From W0P28-013 sp963658575 (GTDB lineage: Bacteria; Bacteroidota; Bacteroidia; Bacteroidales; Paludibacteraceae), in the NCBI GenBank assembly GCA_963658575.1, contig CAVKQB010000001.1, positions 1 through 64,000 of the forward strand: a stretch of DNA of 64,000 nucleotides, read 5' to 3'. The notes below the pieces were generated by a model. It saw nothing but the letters and a program-made list of their open reading frames with translations, had not been told where the DNA came from and made no database searches. Shown here one piece after another: positions 15,734-24,679 of this stretch. A program made the translations under genes and the position numbers. How positions within the stretch are numbered: the first letter of the stretch is position 1; each line of letters opens with the position of its first letter.

Positions 15734-17743
15734 ATGCCATTGACTGACCCGATACAGATTTTCCTTGTGGTGCTGACCGTCATTTTGTTGGCGCCGCTGT
15801 TTGGCAAAATCCGCATACCGCACATCATCGTGCTGATTTTGGCGGGTATGGTTTTGGGGCCTTACGGGCTGCACGTGCTCGACAACGGCCAGAGTTTCGA
15901 GCTGTTTGGCAAGGTGGGATTGCTCTACATCATGTTCCTTGCGGGCATCGAAATCGACCTCAACACTTTCAAGCGCAACAGTGCCAAAGGCTTGACATTC
16001 GGGCTTTACACGTTTTTCGTGCCGATGGTGCTGGGCATCGTTGCCAACGTGTGGCTGCTGCGGCTCGATTGGCTTTCGGCGACGCTTTTGGCCACCATCT
16101 ACGCATCGCACACGCTCATTGCCTACCCTGCCATCAGCAAGATGGGCGTGTCGAAAAGCCGTGTCGTGAGCATTGCCGTGGCTGGCACCATCGTTACCGT
16201 TACCGCCTCGTTGCTGCTGCTGGCAGTGGTCGAAGTGCTGCACGAGGGCAACGCGAGCGTGTGGTATTGGGTGCGTTTCGGGTTGGGCACGGTGCTGTTT
16301 GGCGCAGTCGTCTTTTGGGTGCTTCCGAAGGCGGCGCGGTTCTTTCTGCACAAGGTAAGCGACAATGTGGCGCAATACATTTTTGTGCTAGCAGCCGTAT
16401 TTTTCGCCTCGCTGTTGGCCGAAATCATCGGACTTTCGGGCATTTTGGGTGCGTTTTTCGCTGGATTGGCACTCAATCGGCTGGTACCAAGCGTGTCGCC
16501 ACTCATGAACCGCATCGAATTTGTGGGCAACGCCATCTTCATTCCATTTTTCCTGATTTCGATAGGCATGATGATGAACGTGGGTGCTTTTGCCGAAAGT
16601 CCCGACAGCATCTACACCGCCACAGTGATGACCGCCATGGTGATTGGCACCAAATGGCTGGCGGCGTGGCTCATGCAGAAGACCAACCGCATGCGCACAA
16701 GCGAACGGCGCACGCTGTTCGGACTGAGTTGCGGACGTGCCGCAGTAACGCTGGCCGTCATAATGATTGGCTGCCAAATGGGGCTGTTCGGCGAAAGCGT
16801 GCTGAACGGCAGCGTGCTGATGATTCTGATAACCTGTACCGTCAGCACCATAGTAACCGAAAAGGCCGCGCGGCAACTGGCCACCGAAGAGTTGCGCACC
16901 GAAACTGCCCACCAGAAACAGAGCGCAGAACGCATTCTGATGCCGATAAGCGACGAGCAAAGCGCGCGCCAACTGATAGAGATGGGCAACCTGCTGAAAC
17001 CGCAGACAAGCCGCCACGCGCTCTACGCCATCTACGTCGATTCGGGGAACGGCAACACCGACCAAGCACAAAAACTGATGGACACAGCCGCCAACTTGGC
17101 CGCCGCCACCGACAACCGACTCACGGGAATAGTGAAAAACGACGTGAACGTAGTCAATTGCATACTCGATAGCGCCGCCGAACACGGCATCACCGACCTG
17201 CTGCTGACGATGCACAAGAAAAACAAATTTGCCGACACATTTTTGGGCAACATCACCAACCAACTGCTCAAAGAGAGCAGCCTGAACATCTTCGTTTACA
17301 ATCCGCGCAATCCGATAAACAGCATCAAACGGCTCGTGGTGGTAGTGCCCGACAAAGCCGAATTTGAACTCGGTTTCGAGCAGTGGTTCGAACGTGTGCG
17401 CAACATAGCCGCCAATCTCGGCGCAAAAACGCTCTTCTACGCCACCAACGCCACCAAAACGGCACTGCAAAAACTCTGCTCCGACACCAACATGCAGAAC
17501 GTGCAATTCGTAGAACTCGCTGGCTGGGAGGACTTTCTATTCGTAACCAAAGCCGTAACGGAGCACGATTCGGTCGTCATCGTATCGGCACGCAAAGGCA
17601 CGCTCTCGTACAATCCGCTGTTCGAGCGGCTACCCTACTATCTGACGAAATACTTCGCCAACAACAACGTCGCGCTGGTGTTCCCGCGCCAAAACGAAGC
17701 GTCCGAGAAAACCGGCGAACTCTACAACCCAATGCACGTTTGA
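15734..17743 (+). CDS. CPA2-family Na+(K+)/H+ antiporter with C-terminal USP-like domain
   Basis: Membrane cation:proton antiporter of 669 aa. Residues 1-385 contain about 12 hydrophobic helices, with IRIPHIIVLILAGMVLGPYG, FLAGIEIDL and LSGILGAFFAGLALNR as KefB/NapA-type motifs. Residues 400-669 form a soluble region with two divergent universal-stress-protein-like halves (RILMPISDEQSARQLIEM and IKRLVVVVPDKAEFEL). The expected role is cation/pH homeostasis at the inner membrane; the ion cannot be told from sequence. The stop codon lies inside an 8-bp palindrome (17739-17757). Confidence 0.87.
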   Translation: MPLTDPIQIFLVVLTVILLAPLFGKIRIPHIIVLILAGMVLGPYGLHVLDNGQSFELFGKVGLLYIMFLAGIEIDLNTFKRNSAKGLTFGLYTFFVPMVLGIVANVWLLRLDWLSATLLATIYASHTLIAYPAISKMGVSKSRVVSIAVAGTIVTVTASLLLLAVVEVLHEGNASVWYWVRFGLGTVLFGAVVFWVLPKAARFFLHKVSDNVAQYIFVLAAVFFASLLAEIIGLSGILGAFFAGLALNRLVPSVSPLMNRIEFVGNAIFIPFFLISIGMMMNVGAFAESPDSIYTATVMTAMVIGTKWLAAWLMQKTNRMRTSERRTLFGLSCGRAAVTLAVIMIGCQMGLFGESVLNGSVLMILITCTVSTIVTEKAARQLATEELRTETAHQKQSAERILMPISDEQSARQLIEMGNLLKPQTSRHALYAIYVDSGNGNTDQAQKLMDTAANLAAATDNRLTGIVKNDVNVVNCILDSAAEHGITDLLLTMHKKNKFADTFLGNITNQLLKESSLNIFVYNPRNPINSIKRLVVVVPDKAEFELGFEQWFERVRNIAANLGAKTLFYATNATKTALQKLCSDTNMQNVQFVELAGWEDFLFVTKAVTEHDSVVIVSARKGTLSYNPLFERLPYYLTKYFANNNVALVFPRQNEASEKTGELYNPMHV

Positions 17744-17757
17744 TGCGAAGCATCAAA
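17739..17757. repeat. 8-bp palindrome with GAA loop over the antiporter stop codon
   Basis: TTTGATGC-GAA-GCATCAAA is a perfect 8-bp inverted repeat with a 3-nt loop and includes the TGA stop at 17741-17743. No T-run follows, so it is not an obvious intrinsic terminator. Its triloop resembles those at 14018-14084. Confidence 0.6.
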
Positions 17758-17834
17758 CAATGAACAATGAATAATAATTTTCTAATTGTTTGATTTTCAA
17801 TTATTTAATTAAGAATCAGAATAAAAAAGTGAGC

Positions 17835-19517
17835 ATGATAAACTACAAACGGCGCAAAACCACGCCCGTGCAGGTGGGCGACCTCGTGATTGGAGGCGAT
17901 GCGCCCATACGCATACAATCGATGGCCAACACCGACACCAACGACATCGCGGCATCGGTGGCACAAGCCAAACGCATCGTGGAGGCTGGCGGCGAACTTG
18001 TGCGTTTCACCACGCAAGGCGTGCGCGAAGCACAAAATTTGGGGCAAATACACGCCGAACTACGTCGGCAAAACTGCCGTGTGCCGCTGGTAGCCGACGT
18101 GCATTTCAATGCCAATGTGGCCAACGAAGCCGCACAACTCGTCGAAAAAGTGCGCATCAACCCGGGCAATTTCGTTGCAGGCAAGCACGGCGACTACACC
18201 GACGAAGAGTTTGCCGCCGAACTCGACAAGATACGCGAAAAACTGCACACGCTCATCGGTCTGTGCCGAACACACGGCACGGCACTGCGCATCGGCGTGA
18301 ACCACGGTTCGCTCTCGCCACGCATCATGAGCCGCTACGGCGACACGCCCGAAGGTTTGGCGGCCTCGTGCATGGAGTTTTTGCGCCTCTGCGAAGCCGA
18401 ACAGTTTCACCAAATTGTGCTGTCGGTCAAAGCCTCGAACGTGCGCGTGATGGTGCAATCGGTGCGACTGTTGGTGGCCGAGATGAACAAAGCCGGCATG
18501 CACTATCCGCTGCATCTCGGCGTAACCGAAGCCGGCGAAGGCGAAGACGGCCGCGTGAAATCGGCTGTGGGCATCGGCACGCTGCTGGCCGATGGGCTGG
18601 GCGACACCGTGCGCGTATCGCTGAGCGAGCCGCCCGAATGCGAGATTCCCGTAGCCCGAAAACTCGTCGATTACATCGTTGCACGCGCCGACCATGCCCC
18701 CATCGACGAACCCGACGACGAGCCCGACGCGTTGCACTTTGCCCGACGGCACACGCTATCCATCGATGGTGTGGGCGGCGATGGTGCGCCGGTCGTTATC
18801 GCGGCAAAAAGCGGCAACTACACGCCACAGCCCGATTTTGTATGGGAAACAGATGCGCCGCACATGCGTCCACTCACGCCCGACAAACTCACGCCCGACG
18901 TGTTGGAGCAGTTGCGTGCGCGCCCCGAAATAATCCTATTGTGCTCGAACCACCAAAATCCCGTAGGCGAAATGCGTGCCTTCTTCCACCGCCTTGCGGC
19001 AGCGCACATCGACGTGCCTGTGGTGCTGGCGCGCGACTATGCCGAGAGCGATTTGGAAACGTTGCAACTGAAAGCCGCCGCCGACCTCGGACCACTCTTT
19101 GTCGATGGTTTGGGTGATGGCATTTTCGTTACCAACCAAGGCGACGGCATCGCCGAGGAAGAAGTCAATTCGTTGGCGTTCAGTATTTTACAAGCGGCAC
19201 GCGTGCGTACCAGTCGCACCGAATACATATCGTGTCCCAGTTGCGGGCGCACCATGTTCGACCTGCAAACCACCGTGGCCGAGATAAAAGCCGCCACCGC
19301 GCACCTGCGCAACCTGAAAATAGCCGTGATGGGCTGCATTGTGAACGGCCCAGGCGAAATGGCCGATGCCGACTACGGCTATGTGGGCGCTGGCAAGGGC
19401 CGCGTGAGCCTCTATCGCCGCAAGGAGTGCGTGGAGCGCAACATACCAGCCAGCGAAGCCGTCGAGCGGCTGCTGCAACTCATTCGGGACGATGGGAATA
19501 AGCACGGAGAATGTTAA
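17835..19517 (+). CDS. ispG: (E)-4-hydroxy-3-methylbut-2-enyl-diphosphate synthase (long form)
   Basis: 4Fe-4S enzyme of the MEP isoprenoid pathway that converts MEcPP to HMBPP. With the ATG at 17835 (MINYKRRKTTPVQVG) it is 560 aa, against about 370 in E. coli. The N-terminal TIM barrel carries IRIQSMANTDTND near 24-36. An additional middle domain (about 280-430) separates it from the C-terminal cluster domain with CPSCGR and MGCIVNGPGEMADADYG, which supply the cluster cysteines and catalytic Glu. The three-domain layout is known from plants, Chlamydia and Bacteroidetes. An upstream frame from 17790 adds 15 non-conserved residues and was rejected. Confidence 0.94.
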   Translation: MINYKRRKTTPVQVGDLVIGGDAPIRIQSMANTDTNDIAASVAQAKRIVEAGGELVRFTTQGVREAQNLGQIHAELRRQNCRVPLVADVHFNANVANEAAQLVEKVRINPGNFVAGKHGDYTDEEFAAELDKIREKLHTLIGLCRTHGTALRIGVNHGSLSPRIMSRYGDTPEGLAASCMEFLRLCEAEQFHQIVLSVKASNVRVMVQSVRLLVAEMNKAGMHYPLHLGVTEAGEGEDGRVKSAVGIGTLLADGLGDTVRVSLSEPPECEIPVARKLVDYIVARADHAPIDEPDDEPDALHFARRHTLSIDGVGGDGAPVVIAAKSGNYTPQPDFVWETDAPHMRPLTPDKLTPDVLEQLRARPEIILLCSNHQNPVGEMRAFFHRLAAAHIDVPVVLARDYAESDLETLQLKAAADLGPLFVDGLGDGIFVTNQGDGIAEEEVNSLAFSILQAARVRTSRTEYISCPSCGRTMFDLQTTVAEIKAATAHLRNLKIAVMGCIVNGPGEMADADYGYVGAGKGRVSLYRRKECVERNIPASEAVERLLQLIRDDGNKHGEC

Positions 19518-19594
19518 GCAAACCGCATTTTCTATAAGCAAGAGAAATTTGGAGATACCATCGCACTCCCTTCTCGAAAAAATCCGAAAAAAGT

Positions 19595-19626
19595 TTTGCG
19601 TATATGCGCCAAACGCTGTAATTTTG
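19595..19626 (+). promoter_or_regulatory. Bacteroidetes promoter for the DMT transporter gene
   Basis: TTTG at 19595-19598 and TAATTTTG at 19619-19626 have 20-nt spacing. The ATG at 19651 lies 24 nt beyond the -7 box, which supports that start. Confidence 0.78.
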
Positions 19627-19650
19627 CGCCCCGAAAAAATTAGTCTGTAA

Positions 19651-20610
19651 ATGCATTCGGAAAAGGTTTGGTTGCGCCACTTGGCAATGGCTATGGCGTG
19701 TGTTTGCTGGGGACCGATGGCACCCTTCACCAAAGATGCCATGCGCGTCGATTTCACAGGATTAGATGTTGTGTCGTTCCGTGTGGCAGGCGGAGCGATT
19801 CTCTTTTGGATCACTTCGTTTGTTTTGTCGCTTTGCGGCAAAAAACAAGACCATGTGCCTCTGCGCGATGTGGGGCTATTTTTCTTGGCATCGCTCTGCA
19901 GTTTCACTTTCAATCAGGGATTGTACACGGTGGGCATCAGTTACACATCGCCCGTGAATGCGAGCATCATGACCACCACGCTGCCGATTATTTCGCTGAT
20001 ACTGTCGGCCATTTTTCTGCACGAACACGTCTCGTGGCGCAAAATTGTGGGCATCTGTCTGGCACTGTCGGGCGCATTGATGGTGATTCTCACTTCGCAC
20101 ACGGCTTCGGTTCAACCGTCGGCCAACCCCTACACCGATGCCATCGGTTCGCTGATGTGCGTGCTGGCACAGGTGTCGTTTGCTACCTATCTGCTGCTGT
20201 TCAGCAAGTTCGTCCAAAAATACTCGGTCATCACCTGCATGAAGTGGATGATGCTGTTCTCCTCCATCACGATTTTGCCCTTCACGGCACCGCATATTAT
20301 CGCCCTGCCGTGGCAGTCGATTGCGCTAACATCGTATCTTGAAGTGGGCTTTGCCGTCGTTTTCGGCACCTACGTTGCCTACGTTCTGCTCACGTATGCC
20401 CAACAAGGTCTGCAGCCGACCCAGGTGGCCATCTACAACTACCTGCAACCCGTCATGGCAAGTATTGTCTCGGTGATTATGGGTTTGGCTGTGTTCGGTT
20501 GGCAACAGGCAGTGGCTATCGTGCTGGTCTTTTCGGGCGTGTGGTTGGTCATCTCCCGAACGCCACAGCGCGTGCATCGCTTTCGGCACGCACTGCATCG
20601 CATTGCGTAG
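19651..20610 (+). CDS. EamA/DMT-superfamily transporter
   Basis: Ten-helix drug/metabolite transporter-type membrane protein of 319 aa built from two EamA halves (about 8-140 and 155-300). MAMACVCWGPMAPFTKDAM and NQGLYTVGISYTSPVNASI in the first half, and LTYAQQGLQPTQVAIYNYLQP in the second, are typical of the family. Substrate is unknown; relatives export amino acids, metabolites or drugs. It has its own consensus promoter and stands before the CMD/cupin-DXS-like group, though about 110 bp and a separate promoter divide them. Confidence 0.86.
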   Translation: MHSEKVWLRHLAMAMACVCWGPMAPFTKDAMRVDFTGLDVVSFRVAGGAILFWITSFVLSLCGKKQDHVPLRDVGLFFLASLCSFTFNQGLYTVGISYTSPVNASIMTTTLPIISLILSAIFLHEHVSWRKIVGICLALSGALMVILTSHTASVQPSANPYTDAIGSLMCVLAQVSFATYLLLFSKFVQKYSVITCMKWMMLFSSITILPFTAPHIIALPWQSIALTSYLEVGFAVVFGTYVAYVLLTYAQQGLQPTQVAIYNYLQPVMASIVSVIMGLAVFGWQQAVAIVLVFSGVWLVISRTPQRVHRFRHALHRIA

Positions 20611-20671
20611 TGCGAATTTCTTACCCCAATTACAGAAAATAGTACCTCGATTCCGTATTTGTCGTACGGAG

Positions 20672-20703
20672 TTTGTTGTCGTTCCATTTTTGCCGTACTT
20701 TTG
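20672..20703 (+). promoter_or_regulatory. Bacteroidetes promoter for the CMD/cupin gene
   Basis: TTTG at 20672-20675 and TACTTTTG at 20696-20703 are spaced by 20 nt. The chosen ATG at 20725 is 21 nt past the -7 box. The upstream frame start at 20659 would precede the promoter and is therefore rejected. Confidence 0.8.
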
Positions 20704-20724
20704 CACGCACAAACAAGCAAGAGT

Positions 20725-21795
20725 ATGAACAAAACCATTCCGATTTTGCTAGCGACCTTGCTATGCTGGCAACAACTAACGGCACAACAAACTATGAATG
20801 CACCATCTTTAACACCGCAACAACAGTCGTTTGTTGCACTCGCTTCCTGCGAAGCCACCGGCGACCTCGCACAACTGCGCCCCGCCATCGAGCAGGCCTT
20901 TGCCAACGGTCTGACCGTGAACCAGATCAAAGAGGTGTTCTCGCACCTCTATGCCTACACCGGCTTCCCGCGCTCGCTGAATGCGTTGGGCGTGCTGCAG
21001 ACCGTTCTCGCCGAGCGCGAACAGGCTGGTATTGCCACTCCTGCCGGTGCCGAAGCCTCGCCGCTACCCGCCGACTACAATGCGTTGCAGCAAGGGACTG
21101 CCGTGCAAACCCAACTATGCGGCGGAGCCTTCCGATACGATTTTTGCACGGCCGAAGACTATTACCTCAAAGCGCACCTCTTCGGCGACATCTTCGCACG
21201 CGATGTACTCACCCATCAGCAACGCGAACTCGTTACAGTCAGTGCTTTGGCGGCCATGCAGGGCACCGAACCACAACTCCATTCGCACCAACAGATTGCC
21301 CAACGCGCCGGCGTGCCGCAAGCAACCGTGGAAGCCGCCACGGCATTGGCACGCCAGTTTGGCTCCAAGAGCCGCCTGACTTTTGCCGTCGGCAACGCCA
21401 ACGATGCGTATGCGCAATACTTTGTCGGACAATCGTATCTGGCTCCGCTTACGCCACAAAATCGGACAAAAGACGAAAAAACGGTTTTGCCCATGAGCAA
21501 CGTAACCTTCGAGCCCGCTTGCCGCAACAATTGGCATATTCACCACGGTGCCCGCCAAATTCTCATCTGCGTATCGGGCAAGGGTTGGTATCAGGAGTGG
21601 GGCAAGCCAGCCATCGCCCTCAACCCAGGCGATGTCATCGATATTCCCGAAGGCGTGAAGCATTGGCACGGGGCGCAGAAGGACAGTTGGTTCCAACACA
21701 TCGCCACCCATGTGGCTGTAGAAAACACCAAGCCCGGCTCGGAACCGAACGAATGGCTCGAACCCGTTACCGACGAACAATACAACGCTCTATAA
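20725..21795 (+). CDS. Exported carboxymuconolactone decarboxylase-like/cupin fusion
   Basis: Protein of 356 aa. The start gives a clear signal peptide (MNKTIPILLATLLCWQQLTA, cleavage near residue 20), so it should act outside the cytoplasm. Two CMD-like (AhpD superfamily) helical units follow at about 35-110 and 145-235, but I see no CxxC as in AhpD peroxidase-type proteins. A C-terminal cupin (about 255-340) has the metal-ligand motif NWHIHHG and the second motif GDVIDIPEGVKHWHG. Such fusions are often annotated as decarboxylases or stress proteins; the reaction is unknown. It lies 25 nt upstream of the DXS-like gene, suggesting co-transcription. Confidence 0.82.
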   Translation: MNKTIPILLATLLCWQQLTAQQTMNAPSLTPQQQSFVALASCEATGDLAQLRPAIEQAFANGLTVNQIKEVFSHLYAYTGFPRSLNALGVLQTVLAEREQAGIATPAGAEASPLPADYNALQQGTAVQTQLCGGAFRYDFCTAEDYYLKAHLFGDIFARDVLTHQQRELVTVSALAAMQGTEPQLHSHQQIAQRAGVPQATVEAATALARQFGSKSRLTFAVGNANDAYAQYFVGQSYLAPLTPQNRTKDEKTVLPMSNVTFEPACRNNWHIHHGARQILICVSGKGWYQEWGKPAIALNPGDVIDIPEGVKHWHGAQKDSWFQHIATHVAVENTKPGSEPNEWLEPVTDEQYNAL

Positions 21796-21820
21796 TCATT
21801 CTTCAAATCCCAATCAGACT

Positions 21821-23578
21821 ATGATTCTCGAAAAAATAAACGGTCCAAAGGACATCAAACAACTGAATTCCAGCGAATTGCAGATTTTGGCAGACGAAAC
21901 GCGCCACTACCTGCTGCAAAAAGTGAGCGAACACGGCGGACATGTCGGTCCCAACCTCGGTATGGTGGAGGCAACGGTGGCGCTGCACTATGTTTTCGAT
22001 TCGCCCAACGACAAATTCATCTTCGATGTGTCGCACCAAAGTTACCCGCACAAGATTCTCACAGGGCGCAAAGATGCGTTTATGGACGCACGCCACTACG
22101 ACGATGTGTCGGGCTACAGCGAACCTTCGGAGAGCGCACACGACCATTTCGTCATCGGGCATACCTCCACCAGCATCAGTTTAGCGTGCGGCATGGCCAA
22201 AGCCCGTGATCTGCAGGGCGGTACGGAGAATATCATCGCCATTATCGGCGATGGCTCGCTCAGCGGCGGCGAGGCGTTGGAAGGGCTGAATGTGGCCGGT
22301 TCGGAGATAGGCAGCAACCTGATTATCGTTGTAAACGACAACCAGATGTCCATCGCCGAAAACCATGGCGGCCTCTACCGCAATCTGCAATTGCTGCGCG
22401 AAACCCACGGACAAGCCGAGTGCAATCTCTTTCGTGCCATGGGCTTGGACTACCGCTATGTGGACAACGGCAACAACATAGATTCACTGATTGAAATTTT
22501 TCAACAAGTGAAAAATTTCAATCACCCCATTGTGGTGCATATCAATACTTTGAAAGGGAAAGGCTTCACCTATGCCGAACAGGACAAAGAGCGGTGGCAT
22601 TGGAGCATGCCGTTCGATTTGGCGACGGGCAAAGTGCGCCCCATGGGCGAGCCAAGCGAGGATTATGCGCCACTCACCGCCGAACATCTGCTATCGCTGA
22701 TGCCGACGCACCCCGAATTGTTCGCCATAACCGCCGCCACGCCCACCGTGATGGGCTTCACACGGAGCCGCCGCGAGCGTGCGGGCAAGCAGTTTATCGA
22801 TGTGGGCATTGCCGAAGAGACGGCCGTTGCTTTGTCGTCGGGAGCCGCCAAACGCGGTGCCAAGCCAGTGTGGGGCGTGTACAGCACCTTCGTGCAGCGC
22901 ACCTACGATCAGTTGCAGCAAGACCTCTGCATCAACGACAATCCCGCCGTTATCCTCGTGTTTTGGGGCGGCATCGAGAGCATGAACGACGTTACGCACA
23001 CCTGCCTCTACGACATTCCGCTGATGATGAACATTCCCAACCTCGTCTATCTCGCTCCGACCTGCAAAGAGGAGTATTTCGCCATGCTCGATTGGGCGAT
23101 TGCCTACCGCGAACACCCTGTGGCTATCCGCGTTCCCGTGAACGGTGTCGTTTTGCGCCAAGTAGAATGCCCAAAAATCGATTGGTCGAAACCTGCCTAC
23201 GAGGTGGCGCACCGCGGCAGCAACGTGGCAATTCTCGGATTAGGAGCATATTTCCAACTCGGCGAGCAGCTGCAGGCGGCGCTTGCCAGCGACGGCATCG
23301 ATGCTACGCTTATCAATCCGCGCATCATCACGGCATTGGACGACAAAACGCTCGAAAATCTGAAAGCCGATCACACGCTTGTGGTTACGCTCGAAGATGG
23401 ACAAATCGATGGCGGTTGGGGCGAAAAAATTGCCCGTTACTACGGCGATAGTGCGATGAAAGTCCTCGTGCGAGGCGAGCGCAAGCAGTTCGAAGACCGC
23501 TACAACGTGGCTGAACTGCTCGAAGCCAACCGTTTGACCGTGGAGCAATTGGCAGAAGATGTGAAAAAATTGTTGTAA
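21821..23578 (+). CDS. DXS-like thiamine-diphosphate transketolase
   Basis: Two-part transketolase-fold enzyme of 585 aa, slightly shorter than true 1-deoxy-D-xylulose-5-phosphate synthase (about 620-640). The N-terminal half is DXS-like: GGHVGPNLGMVEATVALHY, DVSHQSYPHKILTGR, GHTSTSISLACGMA, and the ThDP motif GDGSLSGGEALEGLN ending in NDNQMS. The C-terminal half keeps the catalytic Glu in DVGIAEETAV, but DXS normally has IAEQHAV. The region matching the DXS THQG motif reads THTCLYD, so the histidine-glutamine-glycine context is changed. It may be a paralogue with another acceptor or donor. The AraC regulator gene downstream may control it. Confidence 0.8.
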   Translation: MILEKINGPKDIKQLNSSELQILADETRHYLLQKVSEHGGHVGPNLGMVEATVALHYVFDSPNDKFIFDVSHQSYPHKILTGRKDAFMDARHYDDVSGYSEPSESAHDHFVIGHTSTSISLACGMAKARDLQGGTENIIAIIGDGSLSGGEALEGLNVAGSEIGSNLIIVVNDNQMSIAENHGGLYRNLQLLRETHGQAECNLFRAMGLDYRYVDNGNNIDSLIEIFQQVKNFNHPIVVHINTLKGKGFTYAEQDKERWHWSMPFDLATGKVRPMGEPSEDYAPLTAEHLLSLMPTHPELFAITAATPTVMGFTRSRRERAGKQFIDVGIAEETAVALSSGAAKRGAKPVWGVYSTFVQRTYDQLQQDLCINDNPAVILVFWGGIESMNDVTHTCLYDIPLMMNIPNLVYLAPTCKEEYFAMLDWAIAYREHPVAIRVPVNGVVLRQVECPKIDWSKPAYEVAHRGSNVAILGLGAYFQLGEQLQAALASDGIDATLINPRIITALDDKTLENLKADHTLVVTLEDGQIDGGWGEKIARYYGDSAMKVLVRGERKQFEDRYNVAELLEANRLTVEQLAEDVKKLL

Positions 23579-23612
23579 ATTCGCAACGCAACAAATCCAA
23601 CAAAAATCACCT

Positions 23613-24509
23613 ATGAGCGAAGCAATCAGGCACATCGAAACCATATCGGAATACAACGAAATTTACGGTTTCAAAACCATGCACCCGCAAGTGGCGTATG
23701 TCGAGTTCGAAAAGGCATCGGGAGCCATTCAGGGGCTGCACGCATACGGATTTTACACGCTTTTTCTGAAAGACACCAAGTGCTGCGTCATCAACTACGG
23801 CAAAACGCAATACGATTTCGACTGCGAAACGGTGGTGGCCATCGCGCCGCAGCAAGTGCTGCAATATCGGCTGGTCGAAGGCGTGCCACAACGGGCGATA
23901 GGGCTACTTTTTCACCCCGATTTCATGCGCGGCACACACCTCGAAAAGCGCATGCGCGACTTTACATTTTTCTCCTACGCCAGCAACGAAGCCCTGCACC
24001 TGTCGGAAGACGAAGTGGTAATCGTGCGCAACTGCATGAAAAGCATCGGACTCGAACTGCAGCACCCCATCGACAAATTCTCGCGCAACCTCATTTTGTC
24101 GAACCTCGAACTGCTGCTCGACTACTGCCTGCGATTCTACGAGCGGCAATTTATAACCCGCCAAGAGATGAACATCACCGCCATCGCGCGCTTCGACGAG
24201 TTGCTGCAGGCGTACATCAACGCGGGGCGCACGGGCAAAGAGGGAATCCCGACGGTGCGATATTTTGCCGACCGACTCTGCCTCTCGCCCAACTATTTTG
24301 GCGACATGGTGAAGGCCGAAACGGGCAAAACCGCCCAAGAGCATATCGCACTGCGCCTGTTCGAGTATGCCAAACGCCTGCTTCGCCGTGGCGAACTGAA
24401 CGTCAAAGAGGTGGCCGTGCAGACAGGATTTCAGCACCCACAACACTTCGCACGGTTTTTCAAACGCCTTGCCGGCATAACGCCCACCGAATATCGGAAG
24501 GCAAGTTAA
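23613..24509 (+). CDS. AraC-family transcriptional regulator
   Basis: Protein of 298 aa. Residues 1-150 form a cupin-like sensor region, and about 195-298 form the double helix-turn-helix domain. FADRLCLSPNYFGDMVKAETG is the first HTH and VKEVAVQTGFQHPQHFARFFKR with ITPTEYRK is the second, in classic AraC form. It starts 34 nt after the DXS-like stop and is co-directional, so it probably regulates that pair or the MFS gene after it. The ligand is unknown. Confidence 0.9.
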   Translation: MSEAIRHIETISEYNEIYGFKTMHPQVAYVEFEKASGAIQGLHAYGFYTLFLKDTKCCVINYGKTQYDFDCETVVAIAPQQVLQYRLVEGVPQRAIGLLFHPDFMRGTHLEKRMRDFTFFSYASNEALHLSEDEVVIVRNCMKSIGLELQHPIDKFSRNLILSNLELLLDYCLRFYERQFITRQEMNITAIARFDELLQAYINAGRTGKEGIPTVRYFADRLCLSPNYFGDMVKAETGKTAQEHIALRLFEYAKRLLRRGELNVKEVAVQTGFQHPQHFARFFKRLAGITPTEYRKAS

Positions 24510-24630
24510 TCGACTGTAAATCAATATGAAACGAGCACTTTTAACCATAGGATACGCCAAATAACGCCGCCACAACCGTCGATTTTTGCATTTTTTGCGC
24601 CAAACAGCCACACATTTCGAAGAAAAGCCG

Positions 24631-24638
24631 TACATTTG
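24631..24638 (+). promoter_or_regulatory. -7 box for the MFS gene
   Basis: TACATTTG matches TAnnTTTG, 41 nt before the ATG at 24680. No TTTG lies at 19-21 nt spacing, so the promoter may be weak or activator-dependent, possibly on the neighbouring AraC protein (inference). Confidence 0.5.
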
Positions 24639-24679
24639 CGCCCAATTTTTCGGGAAATAGGTTTTTGAATTAGGGTAAA

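Noticed and set aside
21821..23578. Plain annotation as dxs (1-deoxy-D-xylulose-5-phosphate synthase)
   Set aside because: Key C-terminal motifs differ (IAEETAV, THTC), so I call it DXS-like and leave the symbol empty.
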